Shown: positions 1 to 6,820 of the stretch, piece after piece
Layout: the number at the start of each line of letters is the position of its first letter
Numbering within the stretch: position 1 is the stretch's first letter
Assembly: GCA_030729445.1 (NCBI GenBank)
Contig: JANQXJ010000049.1
Location: 1-7,722 of the forward strand
Origin: Limnohabitans sp.
GTDB taxonomy: Bacteria; Pseudomonadota; Gammaproteobacteria; Burkholderiales; Burkholderiaceae_C
Direction: 5' to 3'
Length of the DNA: 7,722 nucleotides
Made by a program: the position numbers and the translations under genes
Notes under the pieces: generated by a model
Database searches by the model: none
Told to the model about the DNA's origin: nothing
Seen by the model: the letters and a program-made list of their open reading frames with translations, nothing else

Positions 1-1683
1 TACAACCGCTCGCTGCTCACAGCCGATGGCGTGGCCGCTGTGGTGGTGACGCTGATGCTGATCCCACAAAGTTTGGCCTACGCGCTGTTGGCGGGCTTGC
101 CTGCACAGGCGGGCTTGTATGCCAGCATGGCCCCTTTGGTGCTGTACGCCCTGATGGGCAGCAGCGGCACCTTGGCCGTGGGGCCTGCGGCGGTGACCTC
201 GCTCATGACGGCGGCCAGTGTGGGCGCGGTGGCGGCGCAAGGCAGCGTGGCTTACACCGAGGCGGCTTTGATGCTGGCGCTGCTCAGCGGGGCCCTCATG
301 CTGGTGATGGGCGCGGCGCGGTTGGGCTTTTTGGCCAATTTTTTGAGCCACCCGGTGATCTCGGGCTTTGTCTCGGCATCGGGTTTGTTGATCGCGGCCA
401 GCCAGCTCAAACATTTGTTGGGTGTGCCCTTGCATGGCGAGAACCTCTTGCAGCTGCTGCCGCAGCTGTGGCAAAACTTGTCCAGCCTGCATGTGCCGAC
501 CAGTGTGATGGGGGTGGGTGCCTTGGCTTTGCTGCTGCTGGTGCGCCGTCAACTCAAGCCCGGGCTCAAGCGCTTGGGGGTGTCCGCGGGCGCGGCCGAT
601 TTGGCGGCCAAGGCGGCCCCGGTGGTGGTGCTGCTCTTGAGCATTGCTTTGTCAGCCGTGTGGCAGTTGGCTGAGCAGGGCGTGCGGGTGGTGGGCACGG
701 TGCCGCAAGGCTTGCCGCCGCTCACGCTGCCGGGTGGATCGACAGATGGCTGGGCCGCCCCATGGGCGCTGGCACAGGCTTTGTGGGTGCCCGCTTTGCT
801 GATTTCTTTGGTGGGCTTTGTGGAGTCGGTGTCGGTGGGCCAGTCTTTGGCGGCCAAGCGGCGCGAACGCATCGACCCCGATGCCGAGCTGCGTGCGCTG
901 GGCCTGAGCAATTTGGGCGCGGGACTCTCCGGCGGTTTTCCCGTCACGGGCGGGTTTTCGCGCTCGGTGGTCAATTTTGATGCGGGTGCACGCACGCCTG
1001 CCGCAGGCATCTACACCGCTGTCGGGCTGGCGCTGGCGGCTTTGTTCTTGACGCCTTGGCTCTTTCACTTGCCCCAAGCCACTTTGGCCGCCACCATCAT
1101 GGTGGCCGTGCTCACCTTGGTCGATGTCGGGGTGTTTGCCCGCACCTGGCATTACGCCAAGGCCGATTTCATTGCCTTGTTGCTGACCTTTGGCCTGACC
1201 TTGGCGGTGGGTGTGGAGACCGGGCTGATCGCAGGCGTGAGCGCCTCGGTGCTGTTGCTGCTGTACCGCACCAGCCGCCCGCACATCGCGGTGGTGGGGC
1301 AGGTGCCGGGCACCGAGCATTACCGCAATGTGCTGCGTCACGCGGTGCTGGAGCAGCCGGGCATTTTGGGTCTGCGTGTGGACGAAAGCCTGTACTTTGC
1401 CAACGCCCGTTTCCTCGAAGACACCATCGCGGCGCAAGTGGCCATGCGCTCAGGTGTGCGGCATGTGGTGCTGCAATGCTCGGCGGTCAACGACATTGAT
1501 GCCAGCGCACTCGAAAGCCTGGAAACCATCAACGCCCGCTTACAGGCTTCAGGTGTGCAGCTGCACCTGTCTGAGGTCAAGGGCCCCGTGCACGACCGGT
1601 TGCAGCGCAGCCATTTGCTGGCCGAGTTGAGTGGTCAGGTGTTTTTGACGCACCATCAAGCGGTGCGGGCTCTGTCGGATTAG
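1..1683 (+). CDS. SulP-family inorganic anion transporter with C-terminal STAS domain (5' partial)
   Basis: This is an inner-membrane anion transporter of the SulP/SLC26 family, whose members carry sulfate, bicarbonate or other anions, usually by H+ or Na+ symport. The frame is open from the first base and the translation starts inside the family's conserved N-terminal region, so the true start lies upstream; the GTG at 31 is internal. 560 residues are visible, probably missing only a few tens. The SulP signature is clear at about nt 100-220: PAQAGLY, then an MGSSGTLAVGPAA stretch. Many hydrophobic helices follow to about nt 1275. The C-terminal STAS domain spans about nt 1340-1680, with an NDIDASALESL segment at about nt 1489-1521 where the family has its conserved D-x-S loop. 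Substrate cannot be read from sequence. It converges with the DUF3422 gene (73-bp gap) and is not in the cbb transcript. The family call is secure; bicarbonate transport is only a hypothesis from context. Confidence 0.93.
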   Translation, partial: YNRSLLTADGVAAVVVTLMLIPQSLAYALLAGLPAQAGLYASMAPLVLYALMGSSGTLAVGPAAVTSLMTAASVGAVAAQGSVAYTEAALMLALLSGALMLVMGAARLGFLANFLSHPVISGFVSASGLLIAASQLKHLLGVPLHGENLLQLLPQLWQNLSSLHVPTSVMGVGALALLLLVRRQLKPGLKRLGVSAGAADLAAKAAPVVVLLLSIALSAVWQLAEQGVRVVGTVPQGLPPLTLPGGSTDGWAAPWALAQALWVPALLISLVGFVESVSVGQSLAAKRRERIDPDAELRALGLSNLGAGLSGGFPVTGGFSRSVVNFDAGARTPAAGIYTAVGLALAALFLTPWLFHLPQATLAATIMVAVLTLVDVGVFARTWHYAKADFIALLLTFGLTLAVGVETGLIAGVSASVLLLLYRTSRPHIAVVGQVPGTEHYRNVLRHAVLEQPGILGLRVDESLYFANARFLEDTIAAQVAMRSGVRHVVLQCSAVNDIDASALESLETINARLQASGVQLHLSEVKGPVHDRLQRSHLLAELSGQVFLTHHQAVRALSD

Positions 1684-1756
1684 CAGGCCTGGGTGTTTGA
1701 GCGTTGAAGCGCCCAATCAACGACCAACTCAAGGCGCCTGTGCGAAAACAAGCGCC

Positions 1757-3058
1757 TCAGCCTTCGCGGCGCAACTTGTCGTGGATGCGCTTGTTGGTGC
1801 GCCAAACCACCCACAGCACCAGCGGCACCATCGCCCCCGCGGCCATTTCGGGGTGGATCGGTAGGCCCGCGGCTTTGCCGGCCTTGCCCAAGTAGAGCAA
1901 AAGGCTGATGACGTAATACGAGATGGCCGCGATCGACAGGCCTTCCACCGTGGTTTGCAAGCGCAGCTGTAACTCTTGGCCTTTGGTGAGCTTGGCCAAA
2001 AGTTGGCTGTTTTGTTCTTCGGTGGCGATGTCCACGCGCGTGCGCAGCAAGGCGCTGGTGCGGCTGATGCGCTCGGAGAGTGAAGAGAGGCGCTGCGCCG
2101 TGGCGGCCACGGTGGACATGGCGGGCGACAAGCGCCGCTGCATGAATTCACCGATGGTTTGTGTGCCGCTAATTGGCGACTCGCGCAACTCGGTGATGCG
2201 TTCGCGCACCAATTTGTCGTAGGCCGCGGTGGCGGCAAATCGGTAGGCGTGCTCGGCGGTGATGAGTTCGACCGACGCGGCCAAACCGATCAGGCGGTCG
2301 AGCAAGGCCTGGTCTTGGGCAGCCTTGCTTTGCAACTCGGCAGTGATGTCGGCGAGTTCGCGCTCGGCATGGCCAAGTTGGGCGCCGACGGCCTTGGCCA
2401 CGGGCAAGCCGCGCAAGGCCATGAGGCGGTAGGTTTCGAGTTCGAGCAAGCGCTGAGAAATGCGACCGCCACGGGTGTCGCTGGTGGATTCTGGCGCCAA
2501 CACCAAAATGCGCTCAAAACCGCTGGGACGCAAATGAAAGTCGGTCACCACCAGCGAGTGGGCGGGGTTGCCCATGCGCGAGGCCACCACGGTTTGCTCC
2601 CCAAACCAGTGCCGCGCTTTACGCAAGGACAACTGTGGGTCACTCAGGTCATCGTTGAGCATGATGAGCTTGACCGCCGCAAAGGTGCGCCCTGGTATGG
2701 CGGCCAACCAACCTTCGGGCAACGCCAGGTAAGACAGCAGTTCTGGGTCTTGAGCTTCCAAACCGGCATCTTGCGGCAGCGGTTGAACCAAGGAATAACG
2801 CGTGAATTCGGTGTGCCGCTCCCACTTGAGGGTGTATGCACCCAGACGCAAGCGGACAAAGTTACCTTGCATCTCCTCAAGCTTCAAATCGGGTTGGAGG
2901 CGCCTCAGGTGCTCCCATTCCTGCTCACGGCTGACCCCGCTGTTGAATACGCCCACCAAGACGATAAATGCAGGCAAGCGGATGCGGGCGCTGGGGCGGG
3001 CATGGACTTCGTTGTGCAACGCAACGCGCAAGGGGTCGTCAACAGGCAAGGAATTCAT
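1757..3058 (-). CDS. DUF3422 family predicted membrane-anchored protein
   Basis: The function is unknown; I recognise the protein as DUF3422 (COG4949-like, uncharacterised membrane-anchored). The N-terminus DDPLRVALHNEVHARP is the usual opening of the family. I therefore start at ATG 3058 (433 aa), although the frame is open to a TTG at 3184 with further ATGs at 3097 and 3130. No candidate has a strong Shine-Dalgarno, so the start is less certain than the gene. An N-terminal globular half (about residues 1-220) is followed by a long helical, coiled-coil-like stretch (about 225-370). Two hydrophobic segments close the protein (about 373-392 and 405-420), with a short GKAGKAAGLPIHPE linker between them and a basic tail. 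A soluble domain, long stalk helix and two C-terminal membrane helices resemble CorA-type channels in topology; this is inference, and I see no GMN motif. It is divergent from the cbb operon, where cbbR often sits, but is not a LysR regulator. Confidence 0.85.
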   Translation of the reverse strand: MNSLPVDDPLRVALHNEVHARPSARIRLPAFIVLVGVFNSGVSREQEWEHLRRLQPDLKLEEMQGNFVRLRLGAYTLKWERHTEFTRYSLVQPLPQDAGLEAQDPELLSYLALPEGWLAAIPGRTFAAVKLIMLNDDLSDPQLSLRKARHWFGEQTVVASRMGNPAHSLVVTDFHLRPSGFERILVLAPESTSDTRGGRISQRLLELETYRLMALRGLPVAKAVGAQLGHAERELADITAELQSKAAQDQALLDRLIGLAASVELITAEHAYRFAATAAYDKLVRERITELRESPISGTQTIGEFMQRRLSPAMSTVAATAQRLSSLSERISRTSALLRTRVDIATEEQNSQLLAKLTKGQELQLRLQTTVEGLSIAAISYYVISLLLYLGKAGKAAGLPIHPEMAAGAMVPLVLWVVWRTNKRIHDKLRREG

Positions 3059-3319
3059 GGGCGTGCTCTGGTGGGCTGGGCGTGGACGGAGATTCATTCT
3101 AACGAGGGGGCAACTGACTAAACCCGGCATTGGTAGGGCCATCGCGATGATTACAGGGCCGTTGATGTTGAACCGACAAGGCAAATGATTGCGACTGGCA
3201 TAACTTCCTGAAGGCTAACATTAAGCAATTGCTTAATTAATTGATTGGCAATATTGAATTGTCCTGAGCCTCAGACCTTCTTAAAGTGGAGTCCTTCTTT
3301 CCCACGAAGGGCTCACCCC
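3059..3319. promoter_or_regulatory. Divergent non-coding control region between DUF3422 gene and cbbY
   Basis: This 261-bp stretch separates two divergently transcribed genes and must carry the promoter of the cbbYEFPT unit, since no other gene lies upstream on that strand. About 3206-3262 is strikingly AT-rich against the GC-rich surroundings and holds the perfect palindrome annotated separately. AATTG recurs at 3227, 3239 and 3257. TTGGCA at 3245-3250 resembles a -35 box, but no good -10 lies 16-18 bp downstream. TTGCTT (3229-3234) with TATTGA (3252-3257) at 17 bp is another weak pair, so I do not assign a transcription start. If the DUF3422 protein begins at an upstream codon (3097, 3130 or 3184), part of 3059-3184 is coding on the minus strand. 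A control region is supported by layout; the specific elements are tentative. Confidence 0.6.
3220..3237. promoter_or_regulatory. 18-bp perfect palindrome, candidate operator (possibly CbbR/LysR-type)
   Basis: ATTAAGCAATTGCTTAAT is identical to its reverse complement and sits in the AT-rich island, its centre about 91 bp upstream of the cbbY start. It contains TAA-N8-TTA (3222-3224, 3233-3235), which fits the loose TNA-N7/8-TNA pattern I recall for CbbR sites; LysR-type sites are usually interrupted dyads with T and A about 11-12 bp apart. The palindrome is seen directly, while the regulator's identity is inference. It could instead serve a different dimeric regulator or the DUF3422 gene. As RNA it would have almost no loop, so a DNA-binding site is likelier than a terminator. 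Confidence 0.5.
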
Positions 3320-4045
3320 ATGCTGCAAGCACTGATCTTTGATGTCGACGGCACCTTGGCCGACACGGAAATGGCGCATTTGGCGGCGTTCAACCACGCT
3401 TTCGCCGAGATGGGGATGGACTGGCGCTGGGATGTGCCGCTGTACACCCGCTTGTTGGCAGTGTCGGGCGGCAAAGAGCGCATCAAGGCGTATTGGCAAA
3501 CCCTGGGGACCCAGCCCAAGGACATCACGGGTGCGGGCATGCAGGAGACGATTGATCACCTGCACGAGATCAAGACCGCCGCTTACGAGCAAGCCGTGCA
3601 AGACGGTGCGGTGCAAATGCGCCCCGGGGTGCTGGCGCTGCTGTCAGCGGCCAGTGCGGCGGGGCTCCAACTGGCCATTGCCACCACCACCTCGCCCGTC
3701 AACATTGCGGCCTTGCTGCGCCAAGCCATCGGCCCGGACTGGAAGCAGCATTTTTTGGTCATCGAAGACGCTTCGACCGCACCGCGCAAAAAGCCCGACC
3801 CGATGGTCTACCAGCAAACCCTCTCGCGCTTGGGTTTGGCGCCAGAACATTGCTTGGCGTTTGAGGACTCCGAAAACGGTCTGCGCGCCGCCATGGCCGC
3901 GGGTCTGTCCACCCTCATCACCCCCAACGATTTCACTGCCGATCACGATTTCAAAGGCGCATTGCGCATCGTCCCCAGCCTGCATGGCGTAGGACTGGCG
4001 CAATTACGTGAATGGCACCAATCCGCTTTCAAGGCCACCGCATGA
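3320..4045 (+). CDS. cbbY: CbbY, HAD-superfamily phosphatase (probable xylulose-1,5-bisphosphate phosphatase)
   Basis: This cytosolic HAD-superfamily phosphatase (241 aa) likely hydrolyses xylulose-1,5-bisphosphate, a misfire product that inhibits RuBisCO. That is the known role of Rhodobacter CbbY. HAD motif I is FDVDGTLADTE, with nucleophile Asp8 and acid/base Asp10. A helical cap at about residues 17-90 contains GGKERI (50-55), a stretch also found in Rhodobacter CbbY as I recall it. Motif II lies in ATTTS (121-125), motif III is Lys158 in KKPDP, and motif IV is FEDSENG with Glu182 and Asp183. I start at ATG 3320, where the family's N-terminus begins, with GAAGG at 3306-3310 as ribosome binding site; an in-frame upstream extension to about 3245 runs through the control region and is unlikely to be translated. 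It is first in the cbb unit and overlaps cbbE by four bases. A general phosphoglycolate phosphatase (CbbZ/Gph) is the alternative, but cap motif and context favour CbbY. Confidence 0.9.
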   Translation: MLQALIFDVDGTLADTEMAHLAAFNHAFAEMGMDWRWDVPLYTRLLAVSGGKERIKAYWQTLGTQPKDITGAGMQETIDHLHEIKTAAYEQAVQDGAVQMRPGVLALLSAASAAGLQLAIATTTSPVNIAALLRQAIGPDWKQHFLVIEDASTAPRKKPDPMVYQQTLSRLGLAPEHCLAFEDSENGLRAAMAAGLSTLITPNDFTADHDFKGALRIVPSLHGVGLAQLREWHQSAFKATA

Positions 4046-4728
4046 GCACCGTCCGCATTGCCCCCTCCATCTTGTCCGCCGACTTTGCCCGTTTGGGCGA
4101 AGAGGTCCGCGCCATTGAAGCCGCAGGCGCGGACTGGGTGCACTTTGACGTGATGGACAACCATTACGTGCCCAACCTGACCATTGGCCCGCTGGTGTGC
4201 GAGGCGATTCGCCCGCATGTCCAGATTCCGATCGATGTGCATTTGATGGTCGAGCCGGTCGATGCCTTGGTGCCTTTGTTTGCCAAGGCCGGGGCCAACA
4301 TCATCACCTTTCACCCCGAAGCCAGCCGCCATGTGGACCGCACTTTGCAAATGATCCGCGACCACGGCTGCAAAGCGGGCCTGGTGTTCAACCCGGCTAC
4401 GCCGTTGGAGTGGATGGACCATGTGATGGACCGCTTGGACGTGGTCTTGCTCATGAGCGTCAACCCTGGTTTTGGCGGCCAGAAATTCATCCCCTCGACC
4501 TTGCCCAAGCTGCAAGCGGCCCGCCAGCGCATCAACACCCATGTGGCCCGGGGTGGTCAGCCCATCGTGCTGGAGGTGGATGGCGGCGTGAAGACCGACA
4601 ACATCGCGCAGATCGTGGCGGCCGGTGCCGACACCTGCGTGGCAGGCAGCGCCGTGTTCGGTGCGCCCGATGCCGACGGCGGCTACCGGAGTGTGATGCA
4701 AGCCCTTAAGCAAGCCGCTGTGGCTTGA
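4042..4728 (+). CDS. rpe: Ribulose-phosphate 3-epimerase
   Basis: This enzyme (cbbE in cbb nomenclature) interconverts D-xylulose-5-phosphate and D-ribulose-5-phosphate, supplying phosphoribulokinase in the Calvin cycle and also serving the pentose phosphate pathway. The 228-aa protein is a complete TIM barrel of usual length and aligns by eye almost end to end with E. coli Rpe. APSILSADFARLG opens it. HFDVMDNHYVPN gives metal ligands His34 and Asp36 and is followed by DVHLM with His67. TFHPEAS, LLMSVNPGFGGQ (about 136-147) and LEVDGG with the catalytic Asp180 follow, and AGSAVF near the end matches the phosphate-binding region. The start ATG at 4042 overlaps the cbbY stop as ATGA, with AAGG at 4031-4034 as ribosome binding site inside cbbY, so translation is probably coupled. 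An in-frame upstream start at 4012 would lengthen the overlap and is less likely. Whether another rpe copy exists in the genome cannot be seen. Confidence 0.97.
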   Translation: MSTVRIAPSILSADFARLGEEVRAIEAAGADWVHFDVMDNHYVPNLTIGPLVCEAIRPHVQIPIDVHLMVEPVDALVPLFAKAGANIITFHPEASRHVDRTLQMIRDHGCKAGLVFNPATPLEWMDHVMDRLDVVLLMSVNPGFGGQKFIPSTLPKLQAARQRINTHVARGGQPIVLEVDGGVKTDNIAQIVAAGADTCVAGSAVFGAPDADGGYRSVMQALKQAAVA

Positions 4729-4731
4729 GTT

Positions 4732-4754
4732 GAATTCCGAATTCCAGAATTTTT
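4732..4754. repeat. Short tandem GAATTC-type repeats in the cbbE-cbbF spacer
   Basis: Within the 50-bp spacer, GAATTCC (4732), GAATTCCA (4739) and GAATTTTT (4747) follow each other closely, giving three related direct repeats 7 and 8 bp apart. AATTC at 4733-4737 can also pair with GAATT at 4747-4751, followed by a short T run. The hairpin is short and AT-rich, so a real terminator is doubtful; a processing or pausing role is possible but unproven. It stands out mainly as an AT-rich patch inside a GC-rich operon. Confidence 0.35.
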
Positions 4755-4778
4755 AAAACTTCAGAGAGTGTTGACCCC

Positions 4779-5876
4779 ATGTCCTTGAGCCCCCGCACCA
4801 CGCCTACCCTGACGCAGTACCTGATCGAAGAGCGTCGCCGTTTTCCCGATGCCAGTGGTGACTTCAATGCCCTGATTTTGGATGTGGCCATGGCCTGCAA
4901 AGCCATCGCCAAATCGGTCGCCTACGGCGCTTTGGCCGACATGTATGGCAACCACGCGGCCGATGCAGGCGGCAGCATCAACGTGCAAGGCGAGACTCAG
5001 AAAAAGCTGGACGTGGTGAGCAATGAATTGTTCATCCGCATGAACGAGTGGGGCGGCCACTTGGCGGGCATGGCCTCTGAAGAAATGGATTTGCCGTATG
5101 ACATTCCGCCGCAACACCCCCGTGGCAAATACCTGCTGGTGTTTGACCCGCTGGACGGCTCCAGCAACATCGACGTGAACGTGTCGGTGGGCAGCATCTT
5201 CAGCGTGCTGCGTGCGCCCGACGCCACCGCCGAGGGTGGGCCCTTGACCGAGGCTGATTTCTTCCAGCCGGGAACCCGACAGATTGCTGCCGGTTATGCC
5301 TTGTATGGCCCCACCACCATGCTGGTGCTGAGCGTGGGCAATGGCGTGGCTGGTTTCACACTCGACCCGGTGATGGGCGAGTTCATGTTGACCCACCCCG
5401 AGTTGCGCGTGCCCGAAGACACCCAAGAGTTCGCCATCAACGCCTCCAACAGCCGCTTTTGGGAAGCCCCGGTCAAGCGCTATGTGGACGAGTGTTTGGC
5501 CGGCAAAACTGGCCCGCGTGGCAAAGACTTCAACATGCGCTGGATCGCCTCCATGGTGGCTGAAGCGCATCGCATTTTGATGCGTGGCGGCGTTTTCATG
5601 TATCCCCGAGACACCAAAGATACGAGCAAACCCGGTCGCCTGCGCCTGCTGTATGAAGCCAACCCAGTGGGCTTCATCATGGAGCAAGCCGGAGGCCGCG
5701 CCAGCACGGGACAAGTCCCCATGTTGAGTGTGCAACCCACCAGCTTGCACCAGCGCATTGGCCTGGTGTTTGGCTCCAAAAACGAGGTCGAGCGCATTGA
5801 GCGTTACCACGCCGAGCCGCCCAAGCAAGACAGCTTTGCCCCGCTGTTTGGCGAACGCAGCCTGTTCCGCGACTGA
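4779..5876 (+). CDS. cbbF: Class I fructose-1,6-bisphosphatase (CbbF type)
   Basis: This enzyme hydrolyses fructose-1,6-bisphosphate to fructose-6-phosphate with Mg2+. It acts in Calvin-cycle regeneration and gluconeogenesis, and CbbF-type enzymes may also take sedoheptulose-1,7-bisphosphate. The 365-aa protein is a class I FBPase, somewhat longer than E. coli Fbp (about 330 aa). TLTQYLIEERR (10-20) is the typical N-terminus. GETQKKLDVVSNELF (71-85), the metal-site acidic pair in SEEMDLPY (100-107) and the family signature DPLDGSSNID (123-132) follow. The substrate-binding region is YEANPVGFIMEQAGGRAS, and LHQRIGLVFGSKNEVERIE near the end matches the conserved C-terminus. The start at ATG 4779 has only a weak AGAGAG (4763-4768) ribosome binding site, but no better start fits the family. 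The gene lies 50 bp after cbbE and 42 bp before cbbP. With no other FBPase in view, it could also be the cell's general enzyme (fbp). Confidence 0.95.
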   Translation: MSLSPRTTPTLTQYLIEERRRFPDASGDFNALILDVAMACKAIAKSVAYGALADMYGNHAADAGGSINVQGETQKKLDVVSNELFIRMNEWGGHLAGMASEEMDLPYDIPPQHPRGKYLLVFDPLDGSSNIDVNVSVGSIFSVLRAPDATAEGGPLTEADFFQPGTRQIAAGYALYGPTTMLVLSVGNGVAGFTLDPVMGEFMLTHPELRVPEDTQEFAINASNSRFWEAPVKRYVDECLAGKTGPRGKDFNMRWIASMVAEAHRILMRGGVFMYPRDTKDTSKPGRLRLLYEANPVGFIMEQAGGRASTGQVPMLSVQPTSLHQRIGLVFGSKNEVERIERYHAEPPKQDSFAPLFGERSLFRD

Positions 5877-5906
5877 GCCCGATTTCAAAACGCATGAAAA
5901 AACAAC

Positions 5907-5913
5907 AAGGAGA
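5907..5913 (+). promoter_or_regulatory. Strong Shine-Dalgarno for cbbP
   Basis: AAGGAGA lies five bases before the cbbP ATG at 5919. It is the best ribosome binding site in the operon, clearly stronger than those of cbbF and cbbT, and fixes the cbbP start. It suggests that phosphoribulokinase is translated efficiently relative to its neighbours; that reading is inference. Confidence 0.75.
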
Positions 5914-5918
5914 TTCCC

Positions 5919-6803
5919 ATGTCTGAACGCCACCCCATCATCGCCATCACCGGTTCTTCGGGCGCAGGCACCTCGACGGTGACACGCACGTTTTCCAACA
6001 TCTTCCGCCGCGAAGGGGTGAAAGCGGCCATCATCGAAGGCGACAGCTTCCACCGCTATGACCGCAAAGAGATGAAGCAACGTGGCGCTGAAGCTGAAAA
6101 AGATGGCAACAAACATTTCAGCCACTTCAGTGCCGAGAACAACCTGTTTGGTGAGATTGAAAACCTGTTTCGCACCTACGGTGCCACGGGCCAAGGCAAG
6201 TCACGCAAATACCTGCACAACGCCGAAGAAGCTGCGCCTTACCAACAAGACCCCGGCACGTTCACGCCTTGGGAAGATCTGCCGAACGACACCGACATGC
6301 TGTTTTACGAAGGCTTGCACGGCGCCGTGGTCACGCCCGAGCACAACATCGCGCAGCACCCCGACTTGCGCGTGGGTGTGGTGCCCGTCATCAACTTGGA
6401 ATGGATTCAGAAACTCTGGCGCGACAAGCACCAGCGCGGCTACAGCACCGAGGCGGTGACCGACACCATCTTGCGCCGCATGCCCGACTATGTGAACTAC
6501 ATCGTGCCGCAGTTTGAGCACACACATGTCAACTTCCAGCGTGTGCCCTTGGTCGACACCTCCAATCCCTTCATCTCGCGTGACATTCCATCGGCCGATG
6601 AAAGCGTGGTGGTGATCCGTTTTGCCAATCCCAAAGGCATCGACTTTCCTTACTTGCTCAACATGATCAACGACTCCTGGATGAGCCGTGCCAACACCAT
6701 CGTGGTGCCCGGCGGCAAGATGGAACTCGCCATGCAACTCATCTTCACACCGTTCGTGTGGCGAATGATGGAGCGCCGCAAACGCGCTCTGGGCCAGGCT
6801 TGA
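5919..6803 (+). CDS. cbbP: Phosphoribulokinase, class I bacterial type
   Basis: This enzyme phosphorylates ribulose-5-phosphate with ATP to ribulose-1,5-bisphosphate, the RuBisCO substrate, and is essentially diagnostic of a Calvin cycle. The 294-aa protein matches the octameric proteobacterial class I form in length and sequence. The N-terminal nucleotide loop is GSSGAGTST (12-20); it lacks the usual P-loop lysine, as does Rhodobacter PRK, so this is not a defect. By comparison with Rhodobacter sphaeroides PRK, the key residues are in register: Asp42 (catalytic base), His45 and Arg49 in EGDSFHRYDR, His100, Glu131 in FYEGLHGA, and Arg168 and Asp169 in WRDK. VPVINLEWIQK, VPQFEHTHVNFQRVP and SWMSRANTIVVPG are further family blocks. 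Class I enzymes are typically activated by NADH and inhibited by AMP; basic residues in the VIRFANPKG region sit where the NADH-responsive site is expected. It lies 17 bp before cbbT. Confidence 0.98.
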   Translation: MSERHPIIAITGSSGAGTSTVTRTFSNIFRREGVKAAIIEGDSFHRYDRKEMKQRGAEAEKDGNKHFSHFSAENNLFGEIENLFRTYGATGQGKSRKYLHNAEEAAPYQQDPGTFTPWEDLPNDTDMLFYEGLHGAVVTPEHNIAQHPDLRVGVVPVINLEWIQKLWRDKHQRGYSTEAVTDTILRRMPDYVNYIVPQFEHTHVNFQRVPLVDTSNPFISRDIPSADESVVVIRFANPKGIDFPYLLNMINDSWMSRANTIVVPGGKMELAMQLIFTPFVWRMMERRKRALGQA

Positions 6804-6820
6804 AGCGGGGCAAAAGCACC

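Noticed and set aside
652..1437. 261-codon minus-strand open frame inside the SulP gene
   Set aside because: It is rich in His, Gln and Arg, a typical antisense shadow of a membrane protein gene in GC-rich DNA.
1684..1756. Possible bidirectional terminator between the convergent SulP and DUF3422 genes
   Set aside because: CGTTGA (1702-1707) pairs with TCAACG (1717-1722), and AGGCGC (1732-1737) with GCGCCT (1752-1757). The stems are only 6 bp and no T run follows on either strand, so I do not call a terminator.
2159..3121. 320-codon plus-strand open frame opposite the DUF3422 gene
   Set aside because: The minus-strand product matches a known family over its full length; this one is Gly/Gln/Val-rich without domain features and has no support beyond being open.
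3245..3319. In-frame N-terminal extension of cbbY by 25 residues
   Set aside because: The extension runs through the AT-rich control region, does not look like HAD sequence, and the ATG at 3320 gives the standard family N-terminus with a usable ribosome binding site.
5952..5978. cbbP nucleotide-binding loop GSSGAGTST lacks the usual P-loop lysine
   Set aside because: The same loop occurs in Rhodobacter-type class I phosphoribulokinases, and the other active-site residues are intact, so this is normal for the family.
4761..6194. Long open frame (477 codons) on the minus strand opposite cbbF and the start of cbbP
   Set aside because: It is antisense to two well-recognised enzymes, spans their junction, has low-complexity His/Gly/Val-rich content and resembles no family. 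It is a by-product of GC-rich codon use.
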